Source of the DNA: Phycisphaeraceae bacterium
GTDB taxonomy: Bacteria > Planctomycetota > Phycisphaerae > Phycisphaerales > UBA1924
Assembly: GCA_019636515.1 (NCBI GenBank)
Contig: JAHBXI010000001.1
Location: 186,001-250,000, forward strand
DNA length: 64,000 bases
Direction of reading: 5' to 3'
The notes beneath the pieces are model-generated. The model saw nothing but the letters and a program-made list of their open reading frames with translations. It was not told the DNA's origin and searched no databases. Of this stretch, positions 27,009 to 36,649 are shown piece after piece. A program made the translations under genes and the position numbers. Each line of letters begins with the position of its first letter. The first letter of the stretch is position 1.

Positions 27009-28172
27009 ATGAATGTCATGGCGAAATTCCAAGAGTTTCGGTGGTCACGTCCGGCGGCGGCCTTGATCATGACGCTGGCGTTCACGGCGGGGTGCTCGAG
27101 CGTCATCCAGAGCCGCCGGGAGCCCGGGGTTCCGGCATCCGTGGCCGAGCGGGACGCGGGTTTTGTGATCCCCTACGAGTCGTACGCCGCCGTCGGGTAC
27201 CGATTGGATTGGCGCGGGTATCCCACCATCCACCCAGGGGAGCGTGTCACGCGCCTGGTCGCGTACCCCGACGCCCTGGTGGTCCATGAGTCCGGCAACG
27301 CCTTGACGGTCATGGAATCGGCCAATGGCGGTGTCCGCTGGTCGACCGCGCTGGCCTCCCGCTTGACGCGATTTGTCGGCCTGGGCCGCGTCAACGATCC
27401 TCGCCACGGCGACACGATCACCGTGGCCTCGGACTCGGAGGTCTTCCTGCTCTCGGCGGCCACGGGCACGCTGGTCTCCCGACAGGCGTTCGGCCAGGTG
27501 GTCAACGTCGGCCCATTGACCGTCAACTCGTCGGGTATCTACGGCTCCCCCTCCGGTGAACTGCTGTGCCACCAGTACGCCAACGGGATCCGGTTCTGGA
27601 CCGTGGGCGCCTCGGGTTCGTACGAGCAGAGCCCCGTCCGCGTGGGTGATGTGGTCGGAGCGGTCACGAGCACGGGCCGCGTTTCGTTCATCGATCCGAT
27701 GTCCGGTCGCCTGCTGGGCGGCGGGAGGATCTTTTCCGGTCCCGGGGCGCCCCTGACCGCAAACAACTACGCGATGTATATCGCCAGCCTTGACCAGTCG
27801 CTGTACGGATACCTGCCGACGGGAAATGTCCTGTGGAGGCATCGGACCTCCGCCCCGCTGCGCCAGGCCCCCACCGCCACGGCCGACGCCGTGTATTGCA
27901 CGACCGACGGCTCGCTCAGGGCCTTTGATGCCGCCTCGGGCCAGGTGATCTGGACGGCCCAGGGGGTGGCCGGAACGGTCCTGGGGCGTCGCCAATCGAA
28001 CCTGCTTGTCTGGGACGGGACGACGATGGCCCTGGTCGACGCGGCCCGGGGGGACGTGATCGCCCGCGAGATACTCCCCGGCGTTCGCCTCATCACCATG
28101 AGCGCGTTCGATGACGGCGATATGTACGTGGTGAGTGTCTCGGGCGTGGTGGCCAAGTTCGTCACGCGATGA
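27009..28172 (+). CDS. PQQ-type beta-propeller lipoprotein (BamB-like)
   Basis: 387 residues from ATG 27009 (GGGAG upstream). The leader is ALIMTLAFTAGCSS with a lipobox Cys. The mature part is a beta-propeller of repeated blades such as ALTVMESANGGVRWSTAL, VFLLSAATGTLVSRQ, RVSFIDPMSGRLLGGG, GYLPTGNVLWRHRT and LRAFDAASGQVIWTAQ, each with the D/S-x-x-x-G-x-x-x-W pattern of PQQ-like repeats. BamB-type lipoproteins assist outer-membrane assembly. Others are unrelated scaffolds, so the assignment stays general. The stop overlaps the purH start in ATGA, which is an odd functional pairing but implies coupled translation. Confidence 0.85.
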   Translation: MNVMAKFQEFRWSRPAAALIMTLAFTAGCSSVIQSRREPGVPASVAERDAGFVIPYESYAAVGYRLDWRGYPTIHPGERVTRLVAYPDALVVHESGNALTVMESANGGVRWSTALASRLTRFVGLGRVNDPRHGDTITVASDSEVFLLSAATGTLVSRQAFGQVVNVGPLTVNSSGIYGSPSGELLCHQYANGIRFWTVGASGSYEQSPVRVGDVVGAVTSTGRVSFIDPMSGRLLGGGRIFSGPGAPLTANNYAMYIASLDQSLYGYLPTGNVLWRHRTSAPLRQAPTATADAVYCTTDGSLRAFDAASGQVIWTAQGVAGTVLGRRQSNLLVWDGTTMALVDAARGDVIAREILPGVRLITMSAFDDGDMYVVSVSGVVAKFVTR

Positions 28173-29869
28173 ACCCCCATCCATCCGGTTCGCCCATGAC
28201 GTCTCACCGACCGCACTCTCCGCCGAATCTCGTCGCGGTTCGCCGCGCGCTGCTGTCGGTGTCGGACAAGACCGGCATCGTCGAGTTCGCGCGTTGCCTG
28301 GCCGGGCTTGGGGTCGAGATAATCTCCACCGGCGGGACCGCCCGGGCCCTCACGGAGGCGGGTCTGCGGGTGACACCCATCGAGTCGGTGACGGGCCATC
28401 CGGAGATGATGGACGGCCGCGTCAAGACTCTCCACCCCGCGATCCACGGGGCGTTGCTGGCCGTCCGAGACAATCCCCAGCACGCCGCGTCGCTGCGTGA
28501 CCACGGCGTCATGCCCATCGACCTGGTCTGCGTCAATCTGTACCCGTTCGAGCGCACCGTCTCCGATCCGGAAGTCACCATCTCCGAGGCGGTCGAGACG
28601 ATCGACATCGGCGGGCCGTCGATGGTCCGATCCGCCGCCAAAAACTCCGATTACGTCGCGGTGGTCACCGATCCGGCTCGCTACTCGGACGTCATCGACT
28701 CGATCCGCGCCAACGAGGGGAGTTCAACCCTCGAACTGCGCCGCCGCCTGGCGGTGGAGGCTTTCGCTCTCACGGCGCGGTACGACGCGGTCATCGCGGC
28801 GTACCTGTCGCGGTCTTTCTCGCCCGCGTCCGGAGAGCCGCGCGAGGCGCCCAGCCCATCGATGCCCGATGGCGTCACGCTCGGGCTGACGCTTGAACGC
28901 CCCCTGCGGTACGGCGAGAACCCCCACCAGGCGGCGGCCATGTATGTCACCTCGGGCTCGGGCGCGGTGAGCCTGGGCGCGGGAGTGCCCCAGGCCAGGC
29001 AGGTTCACGGGAAGGACCTGAGTTACAACAACGTCAACGACGCCGCGGCGGCACTGACCCTTGTTGGCGGTCTGGCCATGCTCGGACCCGGCCAGGCGAC
29101 CTCCGTGGCGGCGTGCGTCGTCAAGCACGCGAACCCGTCGGGGGCCTCGATCGCCTCCACCGCGGCCGCGGCCGCCGACCAGGCGATCGCGGGAGATCCC
29201 GTGGCGGCCTACGGCGGCATCGTCGCGATCAGCGACCGGATCGACGCCGCGGCGGCCGCCAGGTTGTGCGCCAAGGACGCCTTTTTCGAGGTTATCGTCG
29301 CGCCGGGATTCGACGACGAGGCGCTGGATTTGATCCGCGCCCGATGGACCGGGATACGCCTGCTGGAGGTCGGACGCGAGGCCCTCACGCCACGGCCGAC
29401 GGTCGAGTTTCGATCCGTTCCCGGCGGGGTGCTCCTCCAGCAGAGCGACCGCCGCATCGCCGGCCTGGGTGAGATCCGCCACGCGGCCGGACCCCCACCG
29501 TCGATCGACCACCTCGCCTCGGCTCGGTTTCTCGAGCACGTCGCCCGGGCGCTGACCAGCAACGCCGTGTGCATCGGAGGCGTCCTGAGCGGCGGAGGGC
29601 TCCGGCTGTGCGGGGCGGGCGCGGGGCAGATGGACCGGGTCGCGGCGTGTCGCCTGGCCGTACTCAAGGCCGGGGATTCGGCACCGGGGGCGACGGCCTT
29701 CAGCGACGCGTACTTTCCCTTCCCGGATGGACCCGAGGTGCTGATCGACGCGGGCGTGTCGTGCCTGGTGCATCCGGGCGGATCGAGGCGTGACCAGGAG
29801 ACGTTCGACCTGTGCGATGCCCGCGGCGTCACATGCCTGGTCACGGGGATCCGACATTTCCGGCACTGA
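28169..29869 (+). CDS. purH: Bifunctional AICAR transformylase/IMP cyclohydrolase
   Basis: 566 residues. The N-terminal IMP cyclohydrolase (MGS-like) domain shows RALLSVSDKTGIVEFARCLA, ISTGGTARAL, VTGHPEMMDGRVKTLHPAIH and AVETIDIGGPSMVRSAAKN. The AICAR transformylase part has LRYGENPHQAA, LSYNNVNDAAAAL, CVVKHANPSGAS (catalytic Lys-His) and YGGIVAISDR. It catalyses the last two steps of IMP synthesis. The start at 28169 overlaps the lipoprotein stop; ATG 28196 is an alternative. It stands on the same strand as purF (32945) but five kilobases away, with opposite-strand genes between. Confidence 0.96.
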   Translation: MNPHPSGSPMTSHRPHSPPNLVAVRRALLSVSDKTGIVEFARCLAGLGVEIISTGGTARALTEAGLRVTPIESVTGHPEMMDGRVKTLHPAIHGALLAVRDNPQHAASLRDHGVMPIDLVCVNLYPFERTVSDPEVTISEAVETIDIGGPSMVRSAAKNSDYVAVVTDPARYSDVIDSIRANEGSSTLELRRRLAVEAFALTARYDAVIAAYLSRSFSPASGEPREAPSPSMPDGVTLGLTLERPLRYGENPHQAAAMYVTSGSGAVSLGAGVPQARQVHGKDLSYNNVNDAAAALTLVGGLAMLGPGQATSVAACVVKHANPSGASIASTAAAAADQAIAGDPVAAYGGIVAISDRIDAAAAARLCAKDAFFEVIVAPGFDDEALDLIRARWTGIRLLEVGREALTPRPTVEFRSVPGGVLLQQSDRRIAGLGEIRHAAGPPPSIDHLASARFLEHVARALTSNAVCIGGVLSGGGLRLCGAGAGQMDRVAACRLAVLKAGDSAPGATAFSDAYFPFPDGPEVLIDAGVSCLVHPGGSRRDQETFDLCDARGVTCLVTGIRHFRH

Positions 29870-29943
29870 ACCCCGCCACGGCCGGGGACCTGACGGCGCC
29901 GGGTTCCGCGCGGGGGTGCTCCACGTCGATACGTCCCGAGAGG

Positions 29944-31944
29944 TTACCTCCCGCTCTCGACGGGAGAGGGCTCGCCCGCGGGCTCGGAATCATCCTCCCG
30001 GTCGCGACGGACCATGCGGAACCCGAGGCGTTCGGTGAGCGCGGGAATCGAGAACGGCCCGGCCGAGTTGGAGTTGATCGTCTTGGAGAGTTCCCGCACC
30101 TGCTCGCCGCGTGCCAGTTGCTCCCCGAACTGCCGATAACGCTCGATGGTCAGCGGCTCGAACCCGCTGATCTGGCACACGGCCAGGGCCAGGTGCCGGG
30201 GCAATTCGACCCTGAACGTGCGCTGTTCCGCGGAGATCTGCGTAATCGGCCTGAGGGGATCGATCGATTCGGCCCGTGACCACACCGCCGCCCGCATCAC
30301 CTCATCCTTGAGGCGTGGATCGCTCCCGCCGACTTCGGCCCTGGAGACGAGCAGGTCGTGGACTACCTGGAGCCCCTCGACCGCCGGATCGGCCTCGCCG
30401 GACGCGGAGAACATTGCCTCGACCGCCTCGACGCCTTCGTTCACGGCCAGCGACTCGAGCATCGAGCCCTGTTCCCTGAGAAGGTCAAAGGCGCGGATGG
30501 CCTTGTAGCCACGCACGACCTGCTCACGGACCTCATCGAGAGACTCGGGAGCCGATGAAGGGCGAGCATCCAGAACCATGAAGTAGTAACGGTTCTGGGA
30601 AGCATCGACCGAGTGAAGATCCGCCACCGGAACACCCACCTGGACCGGGGTGCCCATCGGCGGGGACTGGGTCGTCCCCGGGAGAAGTTCTCGCACGGAA
30701 TAGATGGCTTCCCAAGCCGGGATCGTCCGATTGGCGACGGTCACCAGCGACCGGCCGATACCGGGGATCCTCTCGATGTCGCGGGCGGTGAGCCATGATG
30801 CCTCGCGGATCACGACCGCGGGCATGGGAATGCTGACCTCGGCGGCCGCACGCACGCCGTCCACGATGCCCAGCGCGATGGACTCGAGCGACGGCCGGGT
30901 CTTGTCCCAGTCCTCGGGGAGGCGCTTGTACGGGCCGTCGGCTTCCAGGCGCCGGATGGAGGCCATGACCTGGGCCCGCCAGATCTTGTCGATCTGGGCC
31001 ATGATCGACGCGACCTTCTCCGTCCGCATCGCGGCCTCGATCGCCGGACGGTCCTTGGCGAACTCGTCGGGCGCCCGGGTCGGGTTTTCCTTGCGCCACC
31101 TCTTGTTCGCCTCGACCGGATCGATCCGCACCGCGTCGGAGACCGCCAGGTGATCGACAAAGAGCCAGGCGATCTTGACGCGATCGGGCTGCAGATAGCC
31201 GATGCCGTTTTCCCCGGTGCCGGGGCGGACGTCTCGGTAGCGCGCGAAGTGCTCGGCGAGTTGCTCGTCGGTCGGGTCATCGACACGCTCGGCCAGCCGG
31301 GTCGCCGGGACCACGACGGCGTCGACACGGGCGAATTCCTGCAGGTTCCTCGAGGCGTCCTGGAGCCGGCGGTCCGAGAGCCGCCCGGCCTGCATGAACG
31401 CGGCCTGGAGGCGCAGCACGCCACGGAGTTTGGCCAGCGCCCGGTAGAACTCGATCTCCCCGAGCCCGGTCTCCCGGCGGGCCGACAACGCCATGTTGGG
31501 CAGCGCCCGCTCGGCCTCCTCAAACAGTTGCCGGCGGACCTCGGCCTGCTGGAGCATGAACTCGGCCATCTGCCGGTACCGCGCCTGGGCGATCTGCAGG
31601 ACGACCAGTTCGGTCATCTCTCGCAGGAACATCTCTCCGTCGGTCTCGGCCCCCACCATCCCCGCTCGCTTGGCGTCGGTGGTCATGAGGAACCAGTGGA
31701 GATCGTCGCGCAGGCCCAGGTTCATCACCAGCAGCGGAGCCATGCGCTGCACGGCGGAGAACTCGCGGTGCGCCGTGGCCAGTTCTCCCTCGAGTATCTT
31801 TTCCTTGCCCAGGTACGCGGCGACCCTCTTGCGAGGATCCCCGGCCATCTGCGAAAGGGCCGTGGGCATCAGGAACGCCACCATCAGCATCGATCCGCCG
31901 ATGACCAGGACATATTTCTTGTATTTCTCGAGCGTCTTGAGCAT
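29944..31944 (-). CDS. Membrane-anchored PpiD/SurA-like periplasmic protein
   Basis: 666 residues. A single N-terminal anchor, MLKTLEKYKKYVLVIGGSML and the rest of the hydrophobic run, is followed by a long helical region with SurA_N-like features (AAYLGKEKILEGELATAHRE, then M-x-x-x-V-L-Q-I-A-Q-A-R). Next come two alpha/beta stretches and a helical tail. The size and order resemble PpiD-type proteins. I cannot find the conserved PPIase signature of the parvulin domain, so it may be a chaperone without isomerase activity. The name is by analogy. The 3' end is convergent with purH. A strong rpsD terminator lies between it and the upstream gene, so it has its own promoter. Confidence 0.6.
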   Translation of the reverse strand: MLKTLEKYKKYVLVIGGSMLMVAFLMPTALSQMAGDPRKRVAAYLGKEKILEGELATAHREFSAVQRMAPLLVMNLGLRDDLHWFLMTTDAKRAGMVGAETDGEMFLREMTELVVLQIAQARYRQMAEFMLQQAEVRRQLFEEAERALPNMALSARRETGLGEIEFYRALAKLRGVLRLQAAFMQAGRLSDRRLQDASRNLQEFARVDAVVVPATRLAERVDDPTDEQLAEHFARYRDVRPGTGENGIGYLQPDRVKIAWLFVDHLAVSDAVRIDPVEANKRWRKENPTRAPDEFAKDRPAIEAAMRTEKVASIMAQIDKIWRAQVMASIRRLEADGPYKRLPEDWDKTRPSLESIALGIVDGVRAAAEVSIPMPAVVIREASWLTARDIERIPGIGRSLVTVANRTIPAWEAIYSVRELLPGTTQSPPMGTPVQVGVPVADLHSVDASQNRYYFMVLDARPSSAPESLDEVREQVVRGYKAIRAFDLLREQGSMLESLAVNEGVEAVEAMFSASGEADPAVEGLQVVHDLLVSRAEVGGSDPRLKDEVMRAAVWSRAESIDPLRPITQISAEQRTFRVELPRHLALAVCQISGFEPLTIERYRQFGEQLARGEQVRELSKTINSNSAGPFSIPALTERLGFRMVRRDREDDSEPAGEPSPVESGR

Positions 31945-31974
31945 GGGTGACCCGGGTCGATCGTGCCCTCGTGG

Positions 31975-32006
31975 GAAACAAACAGGCCCGGGAGGATTCC
32001 CGGGCC
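31975..32006 (-). terminator. Intrinsic terminator of rpsD
   Basis: GGCCCGGGA (31985-31993), loop GGAT, TCCCGGGCC (31998-32006). On the minus strand the 9-bp GC stem is followed by TGTTTGTTT. It lies about 50 bp after the rpsD stop and just before the start of the PpiD-like gene. Confidence 0.8.
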
Positions 32007-32052
32007 CGCAACGATAGCGTCGATGCGTGTTCGGCCGCCGCGGGGGGGGCGA

Positions 32053-32655
32053 TCAGCGGTAGAACTCGACAATCTTGTTCGGATCCACGTCGAACGGAAT
32101 CTGGTCGGTCGAAGGGAGGGCGGAGACCCGGATCGACAGTTCCGACGGGTTGAAGTCAATCCACCCCGGAACCTCGTGACCCGCCAGGGACTCCATCGCC
32201 GATCGCGCCAGTTTCTGCGCCCGCTCCCCCTTGAGCGTGATCACCTCGCCGACCCGCACCGTGTAACTCGGGCGGTCGGTCTTGCGACCGTTGACCTTGA
32301 TGTGGCCATGGGCCACCAACTGGCGAGCGGCCCAGATCGTCCGGGCCATCCCGGCGCGCCGGACGACGTTGTCCAGCCGGCGCTCGAGCAGTTGCATGAG
32401 CAACTCGCCGGTGTTGCCCGGCCGGCGGCCCGCCTCGGCCACGATCCGCCTGAACTGGGCCTCGAGCACGCTGTAATGGAACTTGACCTTCTGCTTCTCG
32501 TTGAGGCGAAGGCCGTAGTCCTTGAGGCGCCGGCCGCGATAGCCGTGCATCCCGGGCACGTTCAGAGCCCGCTTGGACGTGTGCTTGGGCGTGTCCACGA
32601 CCGGCACGCCGACGCGGCGGGACAACTTCAACTTGGGACCGGTGTAACGGGCCAT
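32053..32655 (-). CDS. rpsD: 30S ribosomal protein S4
   Basis: 200 residues from ATG 32655, with GGAGG in a good ribosome-site position. N-terminal MARYTGPKLKLSRRVGVPV, then the helical domain with L-N-E-K-Q-K-V-K-F-H-Y-S-V-L-E, and the S4 RNA-binding domain with RRLDNVVRRAGMARTIWAAR, QLVAHGHIKVNGRK and the closing ...IVEFYR. It lacks the N-terminal zinc-binding cysteines (C-minus form). It binds 16S rRNA early in 30S assembly and is also a translational autoregulator in many bacteria. It stands alone, outside the usual rpsM-rpsK-rpsD-rpoA cluster. Terminated at 31975-32006. Confidence 0.97.
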   Translation of the reverse strand: MARYTGPKLKLSRRVGVPVVDTPKHTSKRALNVPGMHGYRGRRLKDYGLRLNEKQKVKFHYSVLEAQFRRIVAEAGRRPGNTGELLMQLLERRLDNVVRRAGMARTIWAARQLVAHGHIKVNGRKTDRPSYTVRVGEVITLKGERAQKLARSAMESLAGHEVPGWIDFNPSELSIRVSALPSTDQIPFDVDPNKIVEFYR

Positions 32656-32944
32656 GCAGATTCCTCCGTCGCCCCCGGGGTGCCTCGGCGCGCCCAACCT
32701 CCGGGCCGCCGGTATTCACCGGGGGGTGCCGCCCGTTGGTGTTCTTTCGAACAAGGCGGCGATCAGCGCCGGGGAACCGAGACTTCGGGCCGGCTGGTTT
32801 GATGATCCGGGCGTACACGCCTGGAATCGAGTCTTGATTGAAGGAGCCGTGGGGCGTCAGGTCAAGGTTCGGCCGCGCGAGCCGACACGCCCCATCCTCC
32901 CCGGAAAACCGGCTTTTCATGTCGAGCCTCGAATCGACACTATC
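32656..32944. other. Divergent intergenic region rpsD/purF
   Basis: 289 bp between the two divergent starts. It must hold both promoters. I see the rpsD ribosome site at its left end but no clear -35/-10 pair, purine riboswitch or S4 operator fold that I would defend. Confidence 0.4.
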
Positions 32945-34510
32945 ATGCCCACCCGGACCCAGGATTCCATGCACCGGACCATCCCGCTTCCCATCCTCGA
33001 CCACCGCCCCGACCGGATTCCGAGCCCGCACGCGCCCCACCAGGCCGAAAAAAAGCACAAGTGCGGCGTCGTCGGACTCTGGGGGCACCCGCACGGATCC
33101 CGGCTCATCTACCTCGCCATGTACGCCCAGCAGCACCGCGGGCAGGAGTCGGCGGGGATCGCCGTCACCGACGGACGACGGCTCACCGGCATGACGGGCA
33201 TGGGCCTGGTCTCGGAGATCTTCGACAACCGCGCCATCGAAACTCTCGACGCGGGGGGGACACTCGGGGCGATCGGCCACAACCGCTACAGCACCTCGGG
33301 GGGGTCACTCTCGTGCAACGCCCAGCCGTTGATCGAATCCTACATCGCCGGGCAGGTCGGACTGGCCCACAACGGCAACCTCCTCAACGCCGAGGCCCTG
33401 CGGCTGGCGTACGAGCAAGCAGGGCACATCTTCCACACGACCAGCGATACCGAAGTCATCATCCACCTGCTCGCCTCCCCGCAGCAGCAGCAATCCCCCG
33501 ACCCGCTCGCGGCGACTCTTCGTCGCCTCCAGGGGGCGTTCAGCCTGGTTTTCCTGTTCCATGACCGGATCGAGGTCGCCCGCGATCCCTGGGCCTGGAG
33601 ACCACTGGTGCTCGGGTACGTGCCCACCGAGCACGACGGCGCGGGGTGTGCCCTCGGACGCCCGCACGCCAGGGGGTATCCGATCGTCGCGAGCGAAACC
33701 GTGGCACTGGATGTTCTTGGCGCGACGTTCGATCGCGAGATCGAGCCGGGTGAAATCGTGCGTATCGACTCCGCGGGGGTTCATTCCAGGCGGTTTTCAC
33801 CACCGGCCGCCCGGCTGGCCCGATGTGTGTTCGAGCACGTCTATTTCGCCAATCCCGCGAGCAGGGTCTTTGGGCAAAACGTCCAGACGGTCCGCGAGCG
33901 TCTGGGCGAGCGCCTGGCGACCGAAGCCCCCGTCGAGGCCGACTGCGTGATGCCCATGCCCGACTCGGGACGCTCCGCGGCGGCGGGGTATGCACGGGCC
34001 AGCGGGATCCCCTACCGCGAAGGGATCGTCCCCAATCGCTACGTGGGAAGAACCTTTATCAAGCCCTCCCAGGCCGAGCGTACCGCGGCGGTCCGTCTGA
34101 AACTCAACGTGGTGTCGGACATCGTGTCGGGCCGGCGGCTCATCGTGGTTGACGATTCGATCGTGCGGGGAACGACCACACGGGCCAAGATGGACCAGTT
34201 GCGCCAGGCCGGGGCGAAGGAAATCCACCTGCGGATCTCGTGCCCGCCGATCCGGCACCCCTGCTATTTCGGCGTGGACTTCGCGACGCGGGACCAACTC
34301 ATCGCCAATGGCCGGGAGATCGACCAGATCCGAAAGTTCCTGGGCGTCGATTCCCTGCACTACCTGTCGCAGGAAGGGATGCTCTCGTGCGTGGCGGGAC
34401 CGGCCCAGGACTGGTGTACCGCCTGCTACGACGGGGACTATCGCCTCGACCCCGACCATCCGGTGACGGACATCGTCGCCGACAGCCCGCAGTTGCGGAT
34501 CTTCGGCTAA
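32945..34510 (+). CDS. purF: Amidophosphoribosyltransferase
   Basis: About 521 residues from ATG 32945. After a 39-residue leader comes the catalytic Cys in KKHKCGVVGLWGH, followed by QQHRGQESAGIAV and GHNRYSTSG of the Ntn glutaminase domain. The phosphoribosyltransferase domain has LIVVDDSIVRGTTTRAKM. Four cysteines in the right places (ARCVFEHVYF, HPCYFGVD, W-C-T-A-C-Y) match the Fe-S cluster ligands of the Bacillus-type enzyme. It makes phosphoribosylamine from PRPP and glutamine, the committed purine step. The leader must be cleaved to free the Cys; it is longer than usual, and ATG 32969 would shorten it by 8. Confidence 0.95.
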   Translation: MPTRTQDSMHRTIPLPILDHRPDRIPSPHAPHQAEKKHKCGVVGLWGHPHGSRLIYLAMYAQQHRGQESAGIAVTDGRRLTGMTGMGLVSEIFDNRAIETLDAGGTLGAIGHNRYSTSGGSLSCNAQPLIESYIAGQVGLAHNGNLLNAEALRLAYEQAGHIFHTTSDTEVIIHLLASPQQQQSPDPLAATLRRLQGAFSLVFLFHDRIEVARDPWAWRPLVLGYVPTEHDGAGCALGRPHARGYPIVASETVALDVLGATFDREIEPGEIVRIDSAGVHSRRFSPPAARLARCVFEHVYFANPASRVFGQNVQTVRERLGERLATEAPVEADCVMPMPDSGRSAAAGYARASGIPYREGIVPNRYVGRTFIKPSQAERTAAVRLKLNVVSDIVSGRRLIVVDDSIVRGTTTRAKMDQLRQAGAKEIHLRISCPPIRHPCYFGVDFATRDQLIANGREIDQIRKFLGVDSLHYLSQEGMLSCVAGPAQDWCTACYDGDYRLDPDHPVTDIVADSPQLRIFG

Positions 34511-34525
34511 CCCACGCGGACGGGA

Positions 34526-36649
34526 TCAGCCCGTCCCCGGACGCATCAACTTCTTGAGCATGGGCGTGAGCGCCAGGACCACCAGGCCCGCCCCGATCGA
34601 AGTCACCACGAACAGGAAGAAGAAATCGGCCTGCCCGCCGAAGTTCCACGGCGTCTTGATCTTGCCGCTCTCGACATCCTCGACCAGGGAGGCGATCAGG
34701 CCGCCACCGAGGTTCGCGATGAACGACGAAATGAACCAGATGCCCATCAGCAGCGAGACAAACTTCACCGGGGCGGCCTTGGTGACGTACGAGAGGCCGG
34801 TGGGCGAGAGGCACAGTTCTCCAACCGTGTGCCAGAAGTAGCAGGCCAGCACGAAGAACATGCTCGCCTTGGCGGCCCCGCCGACGGTGATCTGGCCCGC
34901 GACCACCATGAAGATGTAGCCGATGCCCAGGAAGATAAGGCCCAGGGCGATCTTGAGCGGCTGGCTCGGGTTCTTGTTGATGGCCCCAAGCCGAGTCCAG
35001 ATCACGGCGAACAAGGGGGCGAGCATGAAGATCAGGCCCGCATTCACGGACTGGAACCAGGTCGCGGGGACCTGGAACGTCCCGATCATGCGTTCGGTGT
35101 TCGCCTCGGTGAAGAGGTTGAGGCTCGAACCGGCCTGCTCGAAGGCGATCCAGAAGAACGCGTTGAAGATCATGAATACGAAGATGGTGATAACCGGGCC
35201 ACGGTCCTCGATTCGATTGATCGACAGGAACCACAAGGCCCAGGCCAGCGCGCCGGCGGTCATCGCCGCCACGACCCCCCATCCCAGGGCCGGATTCCGC
35301 TGAAGGTACGTGATCAACTCACCGACCTTGGCAACCAACCCCTCGTGGTACGCCAAGCCGAAGAGTCCGGCGACGACCAGCGAGCCGAGCAGGAACAGCA
35401 TCGAAGCCGAGTTGGCCTTCGTGGCCGCCGACGGCGGAGGGTTGCCGATGCCCGGCAGCAGCCGGGGCTTGCCGACGATGTACAGCAACAGTCCCAGGAT
35501 CATCCCCACCGCCGCCGAGCCGAATCCGTAGTGCCATCCCACCTCCTCCCCGAGCGTTCCGCACACGAACGCGCACAGGAACGCCCCGAGGTTGATCCCC
35601 ATGTAAAAGATTGTGAACGCGGCGTCCCGGCGGGGGTCGCCCTGCCTGTAAAGTTGACCCACCATGACCGAGACCGTCGGCTTGAAGTGCCCCGTCCCAA
35701 GCACGATGACGGCCAGGCCCACGACAAACAGCGACATGCCCCCGCGGCTCAGGGCCATCTCACCAAACCCGGAAACGCCCAGGATGATGTGCCCGATCGT
35801 GATCAGCAGCCCGCCGATCAGCATCGATCGGTGCGTCCCGATCAGTTTGTCGGCGATGATCCCGCCCAGGATGGGGAACAGGTACGCCAGGCCGGCGTAC
35901 CACCCGTACAGGACCGACGCGTCCGATCGCAGCCAGTTGCGGCCGCTGTCGTGCGTGTTGGCACGGACAACGACCTCAAACGGCCTTTCGTCCTCGGCAC
36001 GCTGCAAATCGGGCTTGATCTCGGCGGTGACCGACCCGGGCGTGTTGTTCACGCGGAAGAACGTGCGAGCGTCGGGACCGTCGCGGCGGATGGACAGACG
36101 AACCTTGACCGGCTGCTCGGTCGGGTTGGTCAGGGCAAAGCGGAACTCGGGATGATCAAAGCCCCGGGTGGATCGGTCGGAGGTCCCGCCCTGGGGGCCT
36201 CGAACCACCACGGGAGAGCCCGTGTCCGACGGATCAATCTCCCAGGAAGCCTCCGACTCCGCCTCGGGGGATGGCGTCAGGGACAATCTCTGAAGACGCA
36301 GGGAGGGACTGCCGGTCGGGGCCGGGTTGACCCCGGGGGCCGTGAACCCATCTCCCACGAGAACATGGATGTCACGAACCGTCGTCGCGACGACCGTTGC
36401 GTCCCTGTCCCCCGACATTTCGGCGATCTCGAGCGTGTTGGAGTGAACGCCCGGCGTCAGTTGATGGATCGCCACCACCGAGACCAGGTACAGCACCAGC
36501 AGCCCACGCATCCCGTAGTAACTGAATCGCTCCCACATCTCCACCAGGAAGAGCAGGAACAGGCCCTTGGGGTGCCCGAGAGCCTGGCTTCGGTTCGCGG
36601 CCTCGATCGCCTCGTCGGCGGACATCGCCTGAGACTGGTCATCGTTCAT
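34526..36649 (-). CDS. POT/PTR-family proton-coupled peptide transporter with inserted domain
   Basis: 707 residues, against about 450-520 for most bacterial POTs. TM1 contains EMWERFSYYGMRGLLVLYL (the E-x-x-E-R-F-x-Y-Y-G motif). Instead of a short loop, residues ~63-243 form a soluble, beta-rich domain (for example HPEFRFALTNPTEQPVKVRL and PFEVVVRANT). TM2 then resumes with VLYGWYAGLAYLFPILGGII, the second POT signature, and about eleven further helices follow. The insert would lie on the outside between TM1 and TM2. The transporter imports di- or tripeptides with protons. It follows the xylose isomerase gene by 147 bp on the same strand. Confidence 0.88.
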   Translation of the reverse strand: MNDDQSQAMSADEAIEAANRSQALGHPKGLFLLFLVEMWERFSYYGMRGLLVLYLVSVVAIHQLTPGVHSNTLEIAEMSGDRDATVVATTVRDIHVLVGDGFTAPGVNPAPTGSPSLRLQRLSLTPSPEAESEASWEIDPSDTGSPVVVRGPQGGTSDRSTRGFDHPEFRFALTNPTEQPVKVRLSIRRDGPDARTFFRVNNTPGSVTAEIKPDLQRAEDERPFEVVVRANTHDSGRNWLRSDASVLYGWYAGLAYLFPILGGIIADKLIGTHRSMLIGGLLITIGHIILGVSGFGEMALSRGGMSLFVVGLAVIVLGTGHFKPTVSVMVGQLYRQGDPRRDAAFTIFYMGINLGAFLCAFVCGTLGEEVGWHYGFGSAAVGMILGLLLYIVGKPRLLPGIGNPPPSAATKANSASMLFLLGSLVVAGLFGLAYHEGLVAKVGELITYLQRNPALGWGVVAAMTAGALAWALWFLSINRIEDRGPVITIFVFMIFNAFFWIAFEQAGSSLNLFTEANTERMIGTFQVPATWFQSVNAGLIFMLAPLFAVIWTRLGAINKNPSQPLKIALGLIFLGIGYIFMVVAGQITVGGAAKASMFFVLACYFWHTVGELCLSPTGLSYVTKAAPVKFVSLLMGIWFISSFIANLGGGLIASLVEDVESGKIKTPWNFGGQADFFFLFVVTSIGAGLVVLALTPMLKKLMRPGTG

